From Flavobacteriia bacterium (lineage in GTDB: Bacteria; Bacteroidota; Bacteroidia; Flavobacteriales; Flavobacteriaceae): a stretch of 5,235 nucleotides of DNA. Below the pieces are notes generated by a model. The model ran no database searches and was not told the origin of the DNA. It saw nothing but the letters and a program-made list of their open reading frames with translations. Positions 1 through 4,775 of this stretch are shown one piece after another. Made by a program: the position numbers and the translations under genes. The first letter of the stretch is position 1. Each line of letters begins with the position of its first letter. The stretch is from assembly GCA_018500075.1 (NCBI GenBank), contig JAHBAN010000066.1, forward strand, positions 1 through 5,235, in the 5' to 3' direction.

Positions 1-41
1 ACCTCTTTTTCATCAATGATGATCTTGCGTAAATCGCTCAT
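1..41 (-). CDS. nuoG: NADH-quinone oxidoreductase subunit G (NuoG, 75-kDa subunit), N-terminal fragment
   Basis: Only 13 codons and two bases are in the window, reading MSDLRKIIIDEKE and then cut off. This matches the usual alphaproteobacterial NuoG start (M-x-DLRKIIIDG-x-E), the first strand of the N-terminal 2Fe-2S ferredoxin-like domain. The ATG at 41 lies 6 bp after the previous TGA, with GTGAGA upstream overlapping that stop. NuoG carries several Fe-S clusters of the NADH-oxidising arm. Assignment rests on this short match plus position downstream of nuoF. Confidence 0.92.
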   Translation of the reverse strand, partial: MSDLRKIIIDEKE

Positions 42-47
42 GTCGTC

Positions 48-488
48 TCACTTCGCTCTCAGCAGGCTTCCGATCGTGCTGCCCTTTTCAATCTCGGCGG
101 TGCCGAGCTTGCACAAATCAGCAGCATCTTTCGGGTTCAACCCTTTTGATTTCACATAGTCTTCGCCTGCCGCTCTGAGCCGCGCCTTCTCGGCCTCGCT
201 CTTGCGATAGGCGTTAATCTCGTCGTCGCTATACCCGAGGGCATTGGCGCGCCGTTTCAGCTCCCAAAGGAAAGCCAGCCCCTTGAGCTTGCGCTCGGTG
301 ATGCTGTCGCATTCTCTTGAAATGATCAGCGCAAGCCCGACGTTCAGCATCTGATCGTCAATCTCGCGCACATCCCGCAGGTTTGGCTTCGCCGCAGCCA
401 TCGTTCCGCCAAACAGGCCCCCCGCCACCACAGCACTCACCACAATCCGCGTCCAGACGTTCAGTCGCTCAGTCACACGCACAGCCAT
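48..488 (-). CDS. DUF5333-like exported protein of unknown function
   Basis: A 146-aa protein. Residues 1-33 look like a signal peptide: a charged n-region (MAVRVTERLNVWTR), a hydrophobic core (IVVSAVVAGGLFGG) and a likely cleavage after the Ala run (TMAAA/KPN). The mature part of about 113 aa is mostly helical and rich in charged residues. It contains LRDVREIDDQMLNVG, a Lys/Arg helix, GYSDDEINAY, and C60 and C126, which could pair in the periplasm. The ending GSTIGSLLR and overall pattern resemble the DUF5333 family of Rhodobacterales; this assignment is from memory. No catalytic motif is visible. Its TGA is 6 bp before the nuoG start, so translation is likely coupled. An upstream in-frame ATG at 527 would add 13 residues. 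Its constant neighbour is complex I, but the protein seems to act outside the cytoplasm, so any link is indirect or concerns assembly. Confidence 0.82.
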   Translation of the reverse strand: MAVRVTERLNVWTRIVVSAVVAGGLFGGTMAAAKPNLRDVREIDDQMLNVGLALIISRECDSITERKLKGLAFLWELKRRANALGYSDDEINAYRKSEAEKARLRAAGEDYVKSKGLNPKDAADLCKLGTAEIEKGSTIGSLLRAK

Positions 489-496
489 TTGCACAA

Positions 497-503
497 TCCC
501 TTT
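497..503 (-). promoter_or_regulatory. Shine-Dalgarno deciding the DUF5333-like start
   Basis: AAAGGGA on the minus strand lies 8 bases before the ATG at 488, and that ATG leads directly into a compact signal peptide. A competing GGGAG lies six bases before another in-frame ATG at 527. I prefer 488 because it leaves a normal n-region length. Confidence 0.55.
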
Positions 504-551
504 CTGCAGGCCCGAAGCCGCAGACATCCTGCGCTCCCGTGCCACAGACTT

Positions 552-598
552 GGGGCCGCGCTCCGCTGATATGCAATAACAGCGCCGCGCAGCACCCC
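552..598 (-). other. Imperfect stem-loop in the intergenic gap
   Basis: Three paired blocks nest symmetrically: GGGG 552-555 with CCCC 595-598, GCGC 558-561 with GCGC 587-590, and CGCTG 564-568 with CAGCG 580-584. They enclose an 11-nt AT-rich loop. Small internal loops separate the blocks, giving 13 base pairs in all. No U-run follows in the transcript, so it is not an ordinary terminator. It could be an mRNA stability or processing element. Confidence 0.4.
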
Positions 599-634
599 TC
601 GGTGCCATGCCATAAGGCCTATGGAGCACAGCAC

Positions 635-1003
635 TCACCATCCGCTGCACCGTCCAGTCAGGGAAAGCGCCCCGCCGTCCGACAGCGTCACAGCCTCTGG
701 GTCACTCTCGGGGCTTTGGCCCTCCCAGAGGATCAAACTGTTGCCATATTGCGAAATACAATAGCGGTTGGCCTCGATGCGCGCCGCTTCCATGGCCCCC
801 GGAACGCCGCGCACAGCGCCCCGCACCGTGATCGAAAATCTGGCCCGATCCTCACGGTCGCGGGTGAGTTTCCCTTTAAAGATGGCCCCCTCATAGGCAT
901 AGCCCTGCGCGCCGAGCGTGCCTTTTGCCCGCTCACACCCCGCCCCCGCAAAGGCAACCAAAACCGTCAGGCCAAGCAGTGAGGCTTTCATTTGCATACT
1001 CAT
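635..1003 (-). CDS. Small exported protein, possible lipoprotein, of unknown function
   Basis: A 122-aa protein. It begins with a short basic n-region (MSMQMK) and a hydrophobic core (ASLLGLTVLVAFAGAG) ending at C23, a lipoprotein-like signal peptide. The residues before the cysteine (AGAG-C) fit the lipobox poorly because position -3 is Gly, so ordinary signal-peptidase-I cleavage is possible. The mature part is about 100 aa, probably beta-rich, with the motif EANRYCISQYGNS and a C-terminal TGRCSGW. C82 and C119 could form a disulphide in the periplasm. The ATG at 1003 is preferred: it has GGGAAAGAG upstream and starts right at the signal peptide. A GTG at 1084 in the same frame would put 27 untypical residues before it. 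ATGs at 997 and 991 are further alternatives. I recognise no named family, although similar small Cys-containing proteins occur in Rhodobacteraceae. Its place between nuoF and nuoG suggests co-expression with complex I. Confidence 0.72.
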   Translation of the reverse strand: MSMQMKASLLGLTVLVAFAGAGCERAKGTLGAQGYAYEGAIFKGKLTRDREDRARFSITVRGAVRGVPGAMEAARIEANRYCISQYGNSLILWEGQSPESDPEAVTLSDGGALSLTGRCSGW

Positions 1004-1155
1004 CGCTTGCTCTTTCCCCAGAGGGCCGGCGCCCTGTCCAACAGATCCACCGGACATGACACAGGCCCAAGCCCCCGATGGCACCGTGAAACCACACCAG
1101 ACGCGCCCCGAACAGGGCCGCGCGGCAGGTCTATCATGGGCAGGCGGCTTGACAT
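1000..1155 (-). CDS. Possible small ORF, 51 aa (doubtful)
   Basis: An ATG at 1155, 7 bp after the nuoF stop, opens a 51-codon frame beginning MSSRLPMIDLPRG and ending WGKSKR. Its TGA overlaps the ATG of the next gene as ATGA, a common coupling arrangement. Against it, only GGAG within the nuoF end could serve as a ribosome binding site. The composition (Arg, Gly, Pro, Val, Cys) looks like translated G+C-rich spacer, and I recognise no family. It is listed because it fills the gap and has suggestive junctions. Confidence 0.2.
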   Translation of the reverse strand: MSSRLPMIDLPRGPVRGASGVVSRCHRGLGPVSCPVDLLDRAPALWGKSKR

Positions 1156-1162
1156 CACTCTC
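1004..1162 (-). other. 159-bp gap between nuoF and the small exported-protein gene
   Basis: This gap is long for this operon. A bulged stem-loop (GCGC-g-GCCC / GGGC-GCGU in the transcript) can form at about 1101-1123. A short AGGGC-GCCG-GCCCT hairpin lies at about 1022-1035, just before the next ribosome binding site. Neither is followed by a U-run, so neither is a convincing terminator. No clear -35/-10 pair is seen on the minus strand. The doubtful 51-codon frame at 1000-1155 covers nearly all of the gap. Confidence 0.4.
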
Positions 1163-2455
1163 TTACTCCGCAGCGAGCGTTTTGCCCGAGGTCTGGGCTT
1201 TGATACGGTCTTCAATCTCGTCACGGAAATTGCGGATCAGCCCCTGAATGGGCCAGGCCGCCGCATCTCCAAGCGCACAAATCGTGTGGCCTTCCACCTG
1301 CTTTGTCACGTCCCACAGCATATCGATCTCTTCCGGATCGGCATTGCCCTGCACCAAACGCTCCATAACACGCATCATCCAGCCCGTGCCCTCGCGACAT
1401 GGTGTGCACTGGCCACAGCTTTCGTGCTTGTAGAATTTCGCCAGACGCCAGATCGCCTTGATGATATCGGTGCTCTGGTCCATCACAATCACAGCCGCCG
1501 TGCCAAGCCCCGAGCCAAGCTCGCCGCGCAGGTAATCGAAATCCATGATCGCGTCTTTCATGTGCTCACCGCGCACACAAGGCACAGACGATCCGCCCGG
1601 AATAACAGCCTTCAGATTGCCCCAACCGCCACGGATCCCGCCACAGTGCTTTTCGATCAGCTCCTCAAAGCTGATGCTCATTTCTTCCTCGACAACACAG
1701 GGATTGTTGACATGGCCAGAGATCGCAAACAGCTTGGTGCCCGCGTTGTTCTGACGGCCAAAGCCCGCAAACCAGCTCGCGCCACGCCGCAGAATGGTTG
1801 GCACAACCGCAATACTCTCGACGTTGTTCACAGTGGTCGGGCAGCCATAAAGCCCCGCCCCCGCAGGGAACGGCGGCTTCATCCGCGGCATCCCCTTCTT
1901 GCCCTCAAGGCTCTCCAGAAGCGCTGTCTCTTCGCCACAAATATAGGCGCCGGCGCCATGGTGCAGATAGATATCAAAGTCCCAGCCGCTGCCCGCGGCA
2001 TTCTTGCCCACAAGCCCCGCGTCATAGGCCTCGTCAATCGCCGCCTGAAGCGCTTCTTTCTCGCGGATATATTCGCCACGGATGTAGATGTAACAGGCGT
2101 GCGCATTCATCGCGAAGCTGGCAATCAGACAGCCTTCGATCAGCGTGTGCGGATCATGGCGCATGATCTCGCGGTCCTTACAGGTGCCCGGCTCGGATTC
2201 ATCGGCATTTACCACCAGATACGAGGGCCGCCCGTCGCTTTCCTTGGGCATAAAGCTCCACTTAAGCCCCGTCGGAAAGCCCGCGCCGCCACGCCCGCGC
2301 AAGCCGCTGGCCTTCATCTCCTCGATGATCCAGTCCCGGCCCTTGCCAATGAGCTTGTCGGTCCCGTCCCAATGCCCACGGGCCTGCGCGCCGCGCAATG
2401 TGCGCTCGTGCATCCCGTAAATATTGGTAAAGATACGGTCCTGATCTTTGAGCAT
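1163..2455 (-). CDS. nuoF: NADH-quinone oxidoreductase subunit F (NuoF, 51-kDa subunit)
   Basis: NuoF is the NADH-binding, FMN-containing entry point of complex I and carries the 4Fe-4S cluster N3. It passes electrons from NADH towards the NuoG clusters in the cytoplasmic arm. The 430-aa length matches family members such as Paracoccus Nqo1. The Gly-rich nucleotide-binding loop is at residues 51-65 (GLRGRGGAGFPTGLK). FMN-site motifs are VNADESEPGT (82-91) and GAYICGEETALLES (169-182). The N3 ligands are C347-x2-C350-x2-C353 (ESCGQCTPC) and C393 (TICALGD). The frame stays open upstream to 2608, but the ATG at 2455 gives the normal N-terminus (MLKDQDRIFTN). It lies 5 bp after the preceding TAA, with GAGG/AAGG upstream. 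The longer start would overlap the whole 3' part of the previous gene and add 51 untypical residues. The gene is complete and appears functional. Confidence 0.98.
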   Translation of the reverse strand: MLKDQDRIFTNIYGMHERTLRGAQARGHWDGTDKLIGKGRDWIIEEMKASGLRGRGGAGFPTGLKWSFMPKESDGRPSYLVVNADESEPGTCKDREIMRHDPHTLIEGCLIASFAMNAHACYIYIRGEYIREKEALQAAIDEAYDAGLVGKNAAGSGWDFDIYLHHGAGAYICGEETALLESLEGKKGMPRMKPPFPAGAGLYGCPTTVNNVESIAVVPTILRRGASWFAGFGRQNNAGTKLFAISGHVNNPCVVEEEMSISFEELIEKHCGGIRGGWGNLKAVIPGGSSVPCVRGEHMKDAIMDFDYLRGELGSGLGTAAVIVMDQSTDIIKAIWRLAKFYKHESCGQCTPCREGTGWMMRVMERLVQGNADPEEIDMLWDVTKQVEGHTICALGDAAAWPIQGLIRNFRDEIEDRIKAQTSGKTLAAE

Positions 2456-2460
2456 ATGCC

Positions 2461-2691
2461 TTAACCCTCTTTGTCCCGGCGCGCGCGCCAGAGCTGCAAC
2501 GTGACAATCAGCGCCCAAACCAGCGCGCCAATCGCCGCAAAATCTATCAAAAGCGCATAGCGCCCCGCGAGCCCCAATTGTGGCCCAAGCCATTGAGCAA
2601 CAAGCCACAAAACCATCGCACCGGCGATCACAAGCGCAATCACCCGCCCCGCCCGTGCCTGCTTTTGGTCCTGCTCACTGCTCACAGCCAT
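2461..2691 (-). CDS. Small two-helix membrane protein, DUF5337-like
   Basis: A 76-aa protein with a short charged N-terminus (SEQDQKQARAGR) and two hydrophobic segments at about residues 17-35 and 43-67. It ends in a basic tail (WRARRDKEG). By size, topology and position just before nuoF it resembles the DUF5337 family that I recall from Rhodobacterales nuo operons; the family assignment is from memory. The positive residues at both ends suggest that both termini lie in the cytoplasm. The ATG at 2691 follows the previous stop by 6 bp, and its TAA lies 5 bp before nuoF, so translation is probably coupled. It could be a complex I accessory or assembly factor, but nothing in the sequence shows a catalytic role. 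Confidence 0.83.
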   Translation of the reverse strand: MAVSSEQDQKQARAGRVIALVIAGAMVLWLVAQWLGPQLGLAGRYALLIDFAAIGALVWALIVTLQLWRARRDKEG

Positions 2692-2697
2692 ATCCTA

Positions 2698-3582
2698 TCA
2701 AGCTTTCTTCTTTTTCTTAGAAAACTCGGTCTCGCCACCCGCCGCAAGGATCTTGGCCTGCGCCATCCAGTCGTCGCGTTCAATGCGGCCCTTAAAGCGC
2801 AAACGGCTGTCCACCCAAGCGATCTCGGCGCTGCCCCATTTCTCGATCTGGTCATAATGCCAAATGCCAAGCGCGTTGAGCGTCTGCTCAAGCTTGGGGC
2901 CAACACCGCTGATCAGCTTCAGATCATCGGCCCCTGCCTTGCGTGGCGCTTTCAAGGTGCGCGGCTTCTTATCGCCCGCGGGCGCCTCAGACGCTTTGGC
3001 CGCAGGCGTTTTCTTGGCGGCGGGTTTTGGAGCGGCTTTTGTGGCCGCTTTTGGTGTCGCCGTCTTTGTAGCTGTCTTTGCTGTGGCGGTCTTGCCTGTT
3101 GCGGCTTTTGCCGTTTTGGCTGGTGCCTTGGCGGCAGGCTTGGCCGCCGCCTTCGTTGTTGTGCGCGCCTTGCCAGAGCTGGCCTTCGCGGCGGGCTTGG
3201 CCTTTGAGGCCGTTTTGGCGCTCTTTGCCTTCGCGGCGGGCTTGGGCGCGGCTTTGGCTTCTGCCGTGCGTTTTGCCTGTGCCGCTGTTGCCGCAGCGCT
3301 CCCGTCATCGGCCTTCGCCGGTGCCGATGTCACAGCGCCGGCAGATGGGCCGGCAGATGCAGCGGCAGGTGCGCTCGCCTCAGCCGTCACAGCTTGTGCA
3401 CTGCCCTTACAAAAGAGCGCGCTCAGAACCAGCCCGGCAAAAATCCCGACCGCGAGACCCACCAAGAGGGCGGCAAACGGTCCGACAGACCCCTGACTCA
3501 AACGATAGGCAAAAATACCCGCAACCAAGCCAAGCAGCCAGCACATCCAGCCACAGAACCCTAAACCTGACGTATGTTTCAT
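2698..3582 (-). CDS. Membrane-anchored Lys/Ala-rich protein with C-terminal helix-hairpin-helix domain
   Basis: A 294-aa protein with no assigned function that I know of. It starts 39 bp after nuoE. Residues 11-27 and about 33-57 are hydrophobic and look like two transmembrane helices, giving a hairpin anchor. C10, C14 and C58 sit at the edges of these helices. Residues 61-204 are a low-complexity Ala/Lys/Thr/Pro tail similar in composition to histone H1-like bacterial proteins (repeated AAKP, AKTA, TATK units). Residues 205-294 form an HhH domain (LISGVGPKLEQTLNALG, then a conserved FKGRIERDDW block) almost identical to the end of NuoE. HhH domains of this kind usually bind nucleic acid non-specifically, and some related copies are fused to ribosomal or metabolic proteins. 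The soluble part is probably cytoplasmic, because the linker is strongly basic. Possible roles are tethering or assembly of NuoE/complex I, or binding nucleic acid at the membrane; neither is shown. The gene is likely co-transcribed with nuoE and nuoF. Confidence 0.85.
   Translation of the reverse strand: MKHTSGLGFCGWMCWLLGLVAGIFAYRLSQGSVGPFAALLVGLAVGIFAGLVLSALFCKGSAQAVTAEASAPAAASAGPSAGAVTSAPAKADDGSAAATAAQAKRTAEAKAAPKPAAKAKSAKTASKAKPAAKASSGKARTTTKAAAKPAAKAPAKTAKAATGKTATAKTATKTATPKAATKAAPKPAAKKTPAAKASEAPAGDKKPRTLKAPRKAGADDLKLISGVGPKLEQTLNALGIWHYDQIEKWGSAEIAWVDSRLRFKGRIERDDWMAQAKILAAGGETEFSKKKKKA
2701..2970 (-). repeat. HhH domain direct repeat, copy in the Lys/Ala-rich gene
   Basis: This segment encodes residues 205-294 of the membrane-anchored protein and pairs with 3625-3891 in nuoE. 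The proteins differ at L210/M283, K211/T284, A237/E310, I240/F313, Y243/F316 and S251/A324, plus the last few residues. The 55 bases at 2747-2801 are identical to the other copy, and 2803-2829 adds 27 more after one mismatch. Confidence 0.93.
2983..3270 (-). repeat. Low-complexity Ala/Lys/Thr/Pro-coding tract
   Basis: Codons 105-200 of the Lys/Ala-rich protein consist almost only of Ala, Lys, Thr, Pro and Ser, in imperfect short units such as AAKP, AKTA and KTAT. The DNA is correspondingly built of GCC/GCG/AAA/AAG/ACA codons. Such tracts often vary in length between related strains. The strong bias also leaves long open frames on the opposite strand that should not be read as genes. Confidence 0.8.
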
Positions 3583-3614
3583 TTCACTTCCCCCTTGCCG
3601 GAACCACGCGGCAT
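3579..3614 (-). other. 11-codon mini-ORF in the nuoE downstream gap (doubtful)
   Basis: After the nuoE stop, an ATG at 3614 opens an 11-codon frame (MPRGSGKGEVK). Its TGA overlaps the ATG of the next gene as ATGA. The arrangement would allow translational coupling. However, no clear Shine-Dalgarno precedes this ATG, the frame is very short, and it contains the GGGGGAAG that serves the next gene. It could easily be chance. Confidence 0.12.
3587..3594 (-). promoter_or_regulatory. Shine-Dalgarno of the Lys/Ala-rich membrane protein gene
   Basis: GGGGGAAG on the minus strand lies four bases before the ATG at 3582. It is one of the best ribosome binding sites in the window and fixes the start used for the downstream gene. 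Confidence 0.65.
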
Positions 3615-3621
3615 TTCACTT

Positions 3622-4722
3622 TTATTTTTTGCTTTTCTTCGAAAATTCGGTCTCGCCACCCGCCGCGAGGATCTTGGCCTGCGCCATCCAGTCGTCGCGT
3701 TCAATGCGGCCCTTAAAGCGCAGACGGCTGTCCACCCAAGCGATCTCGGCTGCGCCCCACTTCTCGATCTGGTCAAAATGCCAGAAGCCCAGCTCGTTGA
3801 GCGTCTGCTCCAGCTTGGGGCCGACGCCGCTGATCAGCTTCAGATCATCGGCTCCGGCTTTGCGCGGCGCGGTCATGGTGCGCGGCTTTTTCTCGGTCAC
3901 AGCCTTCTCAGTCGCAACTGGTTTTGCCGCAGATGCGGCATCGCCTTTTGCACCCTTCGGCGCGCTGGCTTTGGCCTTGGCCCTGGGCTTCGCTGGTTTG
4001 CCGGCTTTGTCAGAGCGGTCCAGCCATGGCGTCAGGATCGGAACCTCTGTTCCATCAATCCGCTTCACGGTCTCGCCCAGATCCACGGCCAGTTGCGCGC
4101 TCGCGTTATACTGCGTTTTGCCGCTGTCATACTCGGTCAGCGAGGTCAGCCCGGACAAAGGCTCCGCCGCATACCGGCCGTTTTGAGGGCCGGGCACAGG
4201 CACACGCCCCGCCGCCAGCTCGTCAATAATCTTGCCAAAGCCCTCGGCGGTCAGGTCTTCGTAATAGTCCTTGCCGATTTGAGCCATCGGCGCATTGGAG
4301 CACGCGCCCAGACATTCGACCTCTTCCCAGGAAAAACGGCCATCTTCCGAAAGCTGATGGGGCTTGGCCGCGATCTTCTCTTTGCAAACCGCAATCAAGT
4401 CTTCCGCGCCACAGATCATGCAGGACAAGGTGCCGCAAACCTGAATATGAGCAACAGAGCCAACAGGTTGGAGCTGGAACATAAAGTAAAAAGAAGCCAC
4501 TTCGAGCACACGGATTTGCGCCATCCCGAGCATATTGGCCACCGTCTCGATGATCGGACGGCTCACCCAGCCTTCTTGCTCCTGTGCGCGCCACAACAGC
4601 GGAATAACCGCGCTGGCTTGGCGGCCTTCGGGGTATTTTGTGATCTGCGCCTCGGCCCACTTTTGGTTTGCAGGCGTGAAAGCAAAGCTCTCTGGCTGAT
4701 CATGATAAAGACGACGAAGCAT
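3622..4722 (-). CDS. nuoE: NADH-quinone oxidoreductase subunit E (NuoE, 24-kDa subunit) with C-terminal helix-hairpin-helix extension
   Basis: NuoE carries the 2Fe-2S cluster N1a in the NADH-oxidising arm of complex I, next to NuoF. The thioredoxin-like core covers about residues 20-180. The four ligands are visible as C96-x4-C101 (VCGTLSC) and C137-x3-C141 (ECLGAC). Residues 181-235, containing GLTSLTEYD and the Leu/Asp-rich stretch after it, resemble the tail of other alphaproteobacterial NuoE proteins. A Lys/Ala/Pro linker (about 237-277) and an HhH domain (about 278-366, core LISGVGPKLEQTLNELG) follow. NuoE is usually about 160-240 aa, so 366 aa reflects this added tail. The ATG at 4722 has a purine-rich Shine-Dalgarno stretch (AGAGAAG) just upstream and lies 40 bp after nuoD. 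C104 and C113 are extra cysteines outside the ligand pattern. The role of the HhH tail is unknown. Confidence 0.97.
   Translation of the reverse strand: MLRRLYHDQPESFAFTPANQKWAEAQITKYPEGRQASAVIPLLWRAQEQEGWVSRPIIETVANMLGMAQIRVLEVASFYFMFQLQPVGSVAHIQVCGTLSCMICGAEDLIAVCKEKIAAKPHQLSEDGRFSWEEVECLGACSNAPMAQIGKDYYEDLTAEGFGKIIDELAAGRVPVPGPQNGRYAAEPLSGLTSLTEYDSGKTQYNASAQLAVDLGETVKRIDGTEVPILTPWLDRSDKAGKPAKPRAKAKASAPKGAKGDAASAAKPVATEKAVTEKKPRTMTAPRKAGADDLKLISGVGPKLEQTLNELGFWHFDQIEKWGAAEIAWVDSRLRFKGRIERDDWMAQAKILAAGGETEFSKKSKK
3625..3891 (-). repeat. HhH domain direct repeat, copy in nuoE
   Basis: This segment encodes the C-terminal HhH domain of NuoE (residues 278-366). It is a direct, same-strand copy of the segment at about 2701-2970 in the next gene, at a constant offset of 921 bp. 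Over 250 aligned bases (3642-3891) I count about 23 mismatches by eye. 3668-3750 matches with one mismatch, including 55 identical bases at 3668-3722. Differences concentrate towards the upstream end of the domain and in the last few codons. Confidence 0.93.
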
Positions 4723-4751
4723 CAGTTCTTCTCTTTCTTTCGTAGCTTAAC

Positions 4752-4775
4752 AACCGACAGGTTCACCTGTCGATC
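4752..4775 (-). other. Inverted repeat / RNA hairpin across the nuoD stop codon
   Basis: The + strand reads CGACAGGT-TC-ACCTGTCG at 4755-4772, a perfect 8+8 inverted repeat with a 2-nt centre. In the minus-strand transcript this folds as a CGACAGG/CCUGUCG stem with a UGAA loop. That loop is the nuoD UGA stop plus one A. Outer pairs (U-G, A-U, G-U) could extend the stem to 10 bp. What follows is GUUGUUAAGC, not a proper U-run, so it is at best a weak terminator or attenuator. An mRNA processing or stability element between nuoD and nuoE is an alternative. The repeat is seen directly; any function is inferred. Confidence 0.5.

Larger units (their letters stand above)
489..634 (-). other. 146-bp gap upstream of the DUF5333-like gene
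   Basis: This stretch separates the small exported protein from the next gene. It contains the imperfect stem-loop at 552-598 and two usable ribosome binding sites. The frame of the downstream gene stays open through it up to a GTG at 650, but the encoded sequence (rich in Arg and Ala, with Cys) does not look like protein. I found no recognisable sigma-70 promoter: the AT-rich TTATTGCATAT has no matching -35 at 16-18 bp. Confidence 0.4.

Noticed and set aside
569..579. AT-rich patch as a sigma-70 -10 element
   Set aside because: No acceptable -35 hexamer is found at the right distance on the minus strand, and the patch is better explained as the loop of the stem-loop.
1022..1035. G+C-rich hairpin as intrinsic terminator
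   Set aside because: The stem is only 5 bp and no U-run follows on either strand. It lies directly before a ribosome binding site within the operon.
1004..1084. GTG start at 1084 for the small exported protein
   Set aside because: It would place 27 Gly-rich residues before an otherwise normal signal peptide, and the ATG at 1003 has its own purine-rich ribosome binding site.
1149..1178. TTGACA on the plus strand as a promoter -35 box
   Set aside because: No -10 box occurs 16-18 bp downstream, and it would drive transcription antisense into nuoF with no gene to serve.
992..2464. 490-codon plus-strand ORF
   Set aside because: It lies antisense to the complete, motif-rich nuoF and to the gap after it. 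The translation is rich in His, Arg and Ala with no recognisable domain, typical of the complement of a G+C-rich gene.
2456..2608. Upstream extension of nuoF by 51 residues
   Set aside because: It would overlap the 3' part of the 76-aa membrane protein gene. The added sequence is unlike NuoF, whereas ATG 2455 gives the standard N-terminus and family length.
2864..3496. 210-codon Ala/Val/Phe-rich plus-strand ORF resembling a membrane protein
   Set aside because: It is the complement of the Lys/Ala/Pro low-complexity tract, where AAG/AAA and GCC codons read backwards as Phe, Leu, Ala and Gly. The minus-strand gene has a good Shine-Dalgarno and real domains.
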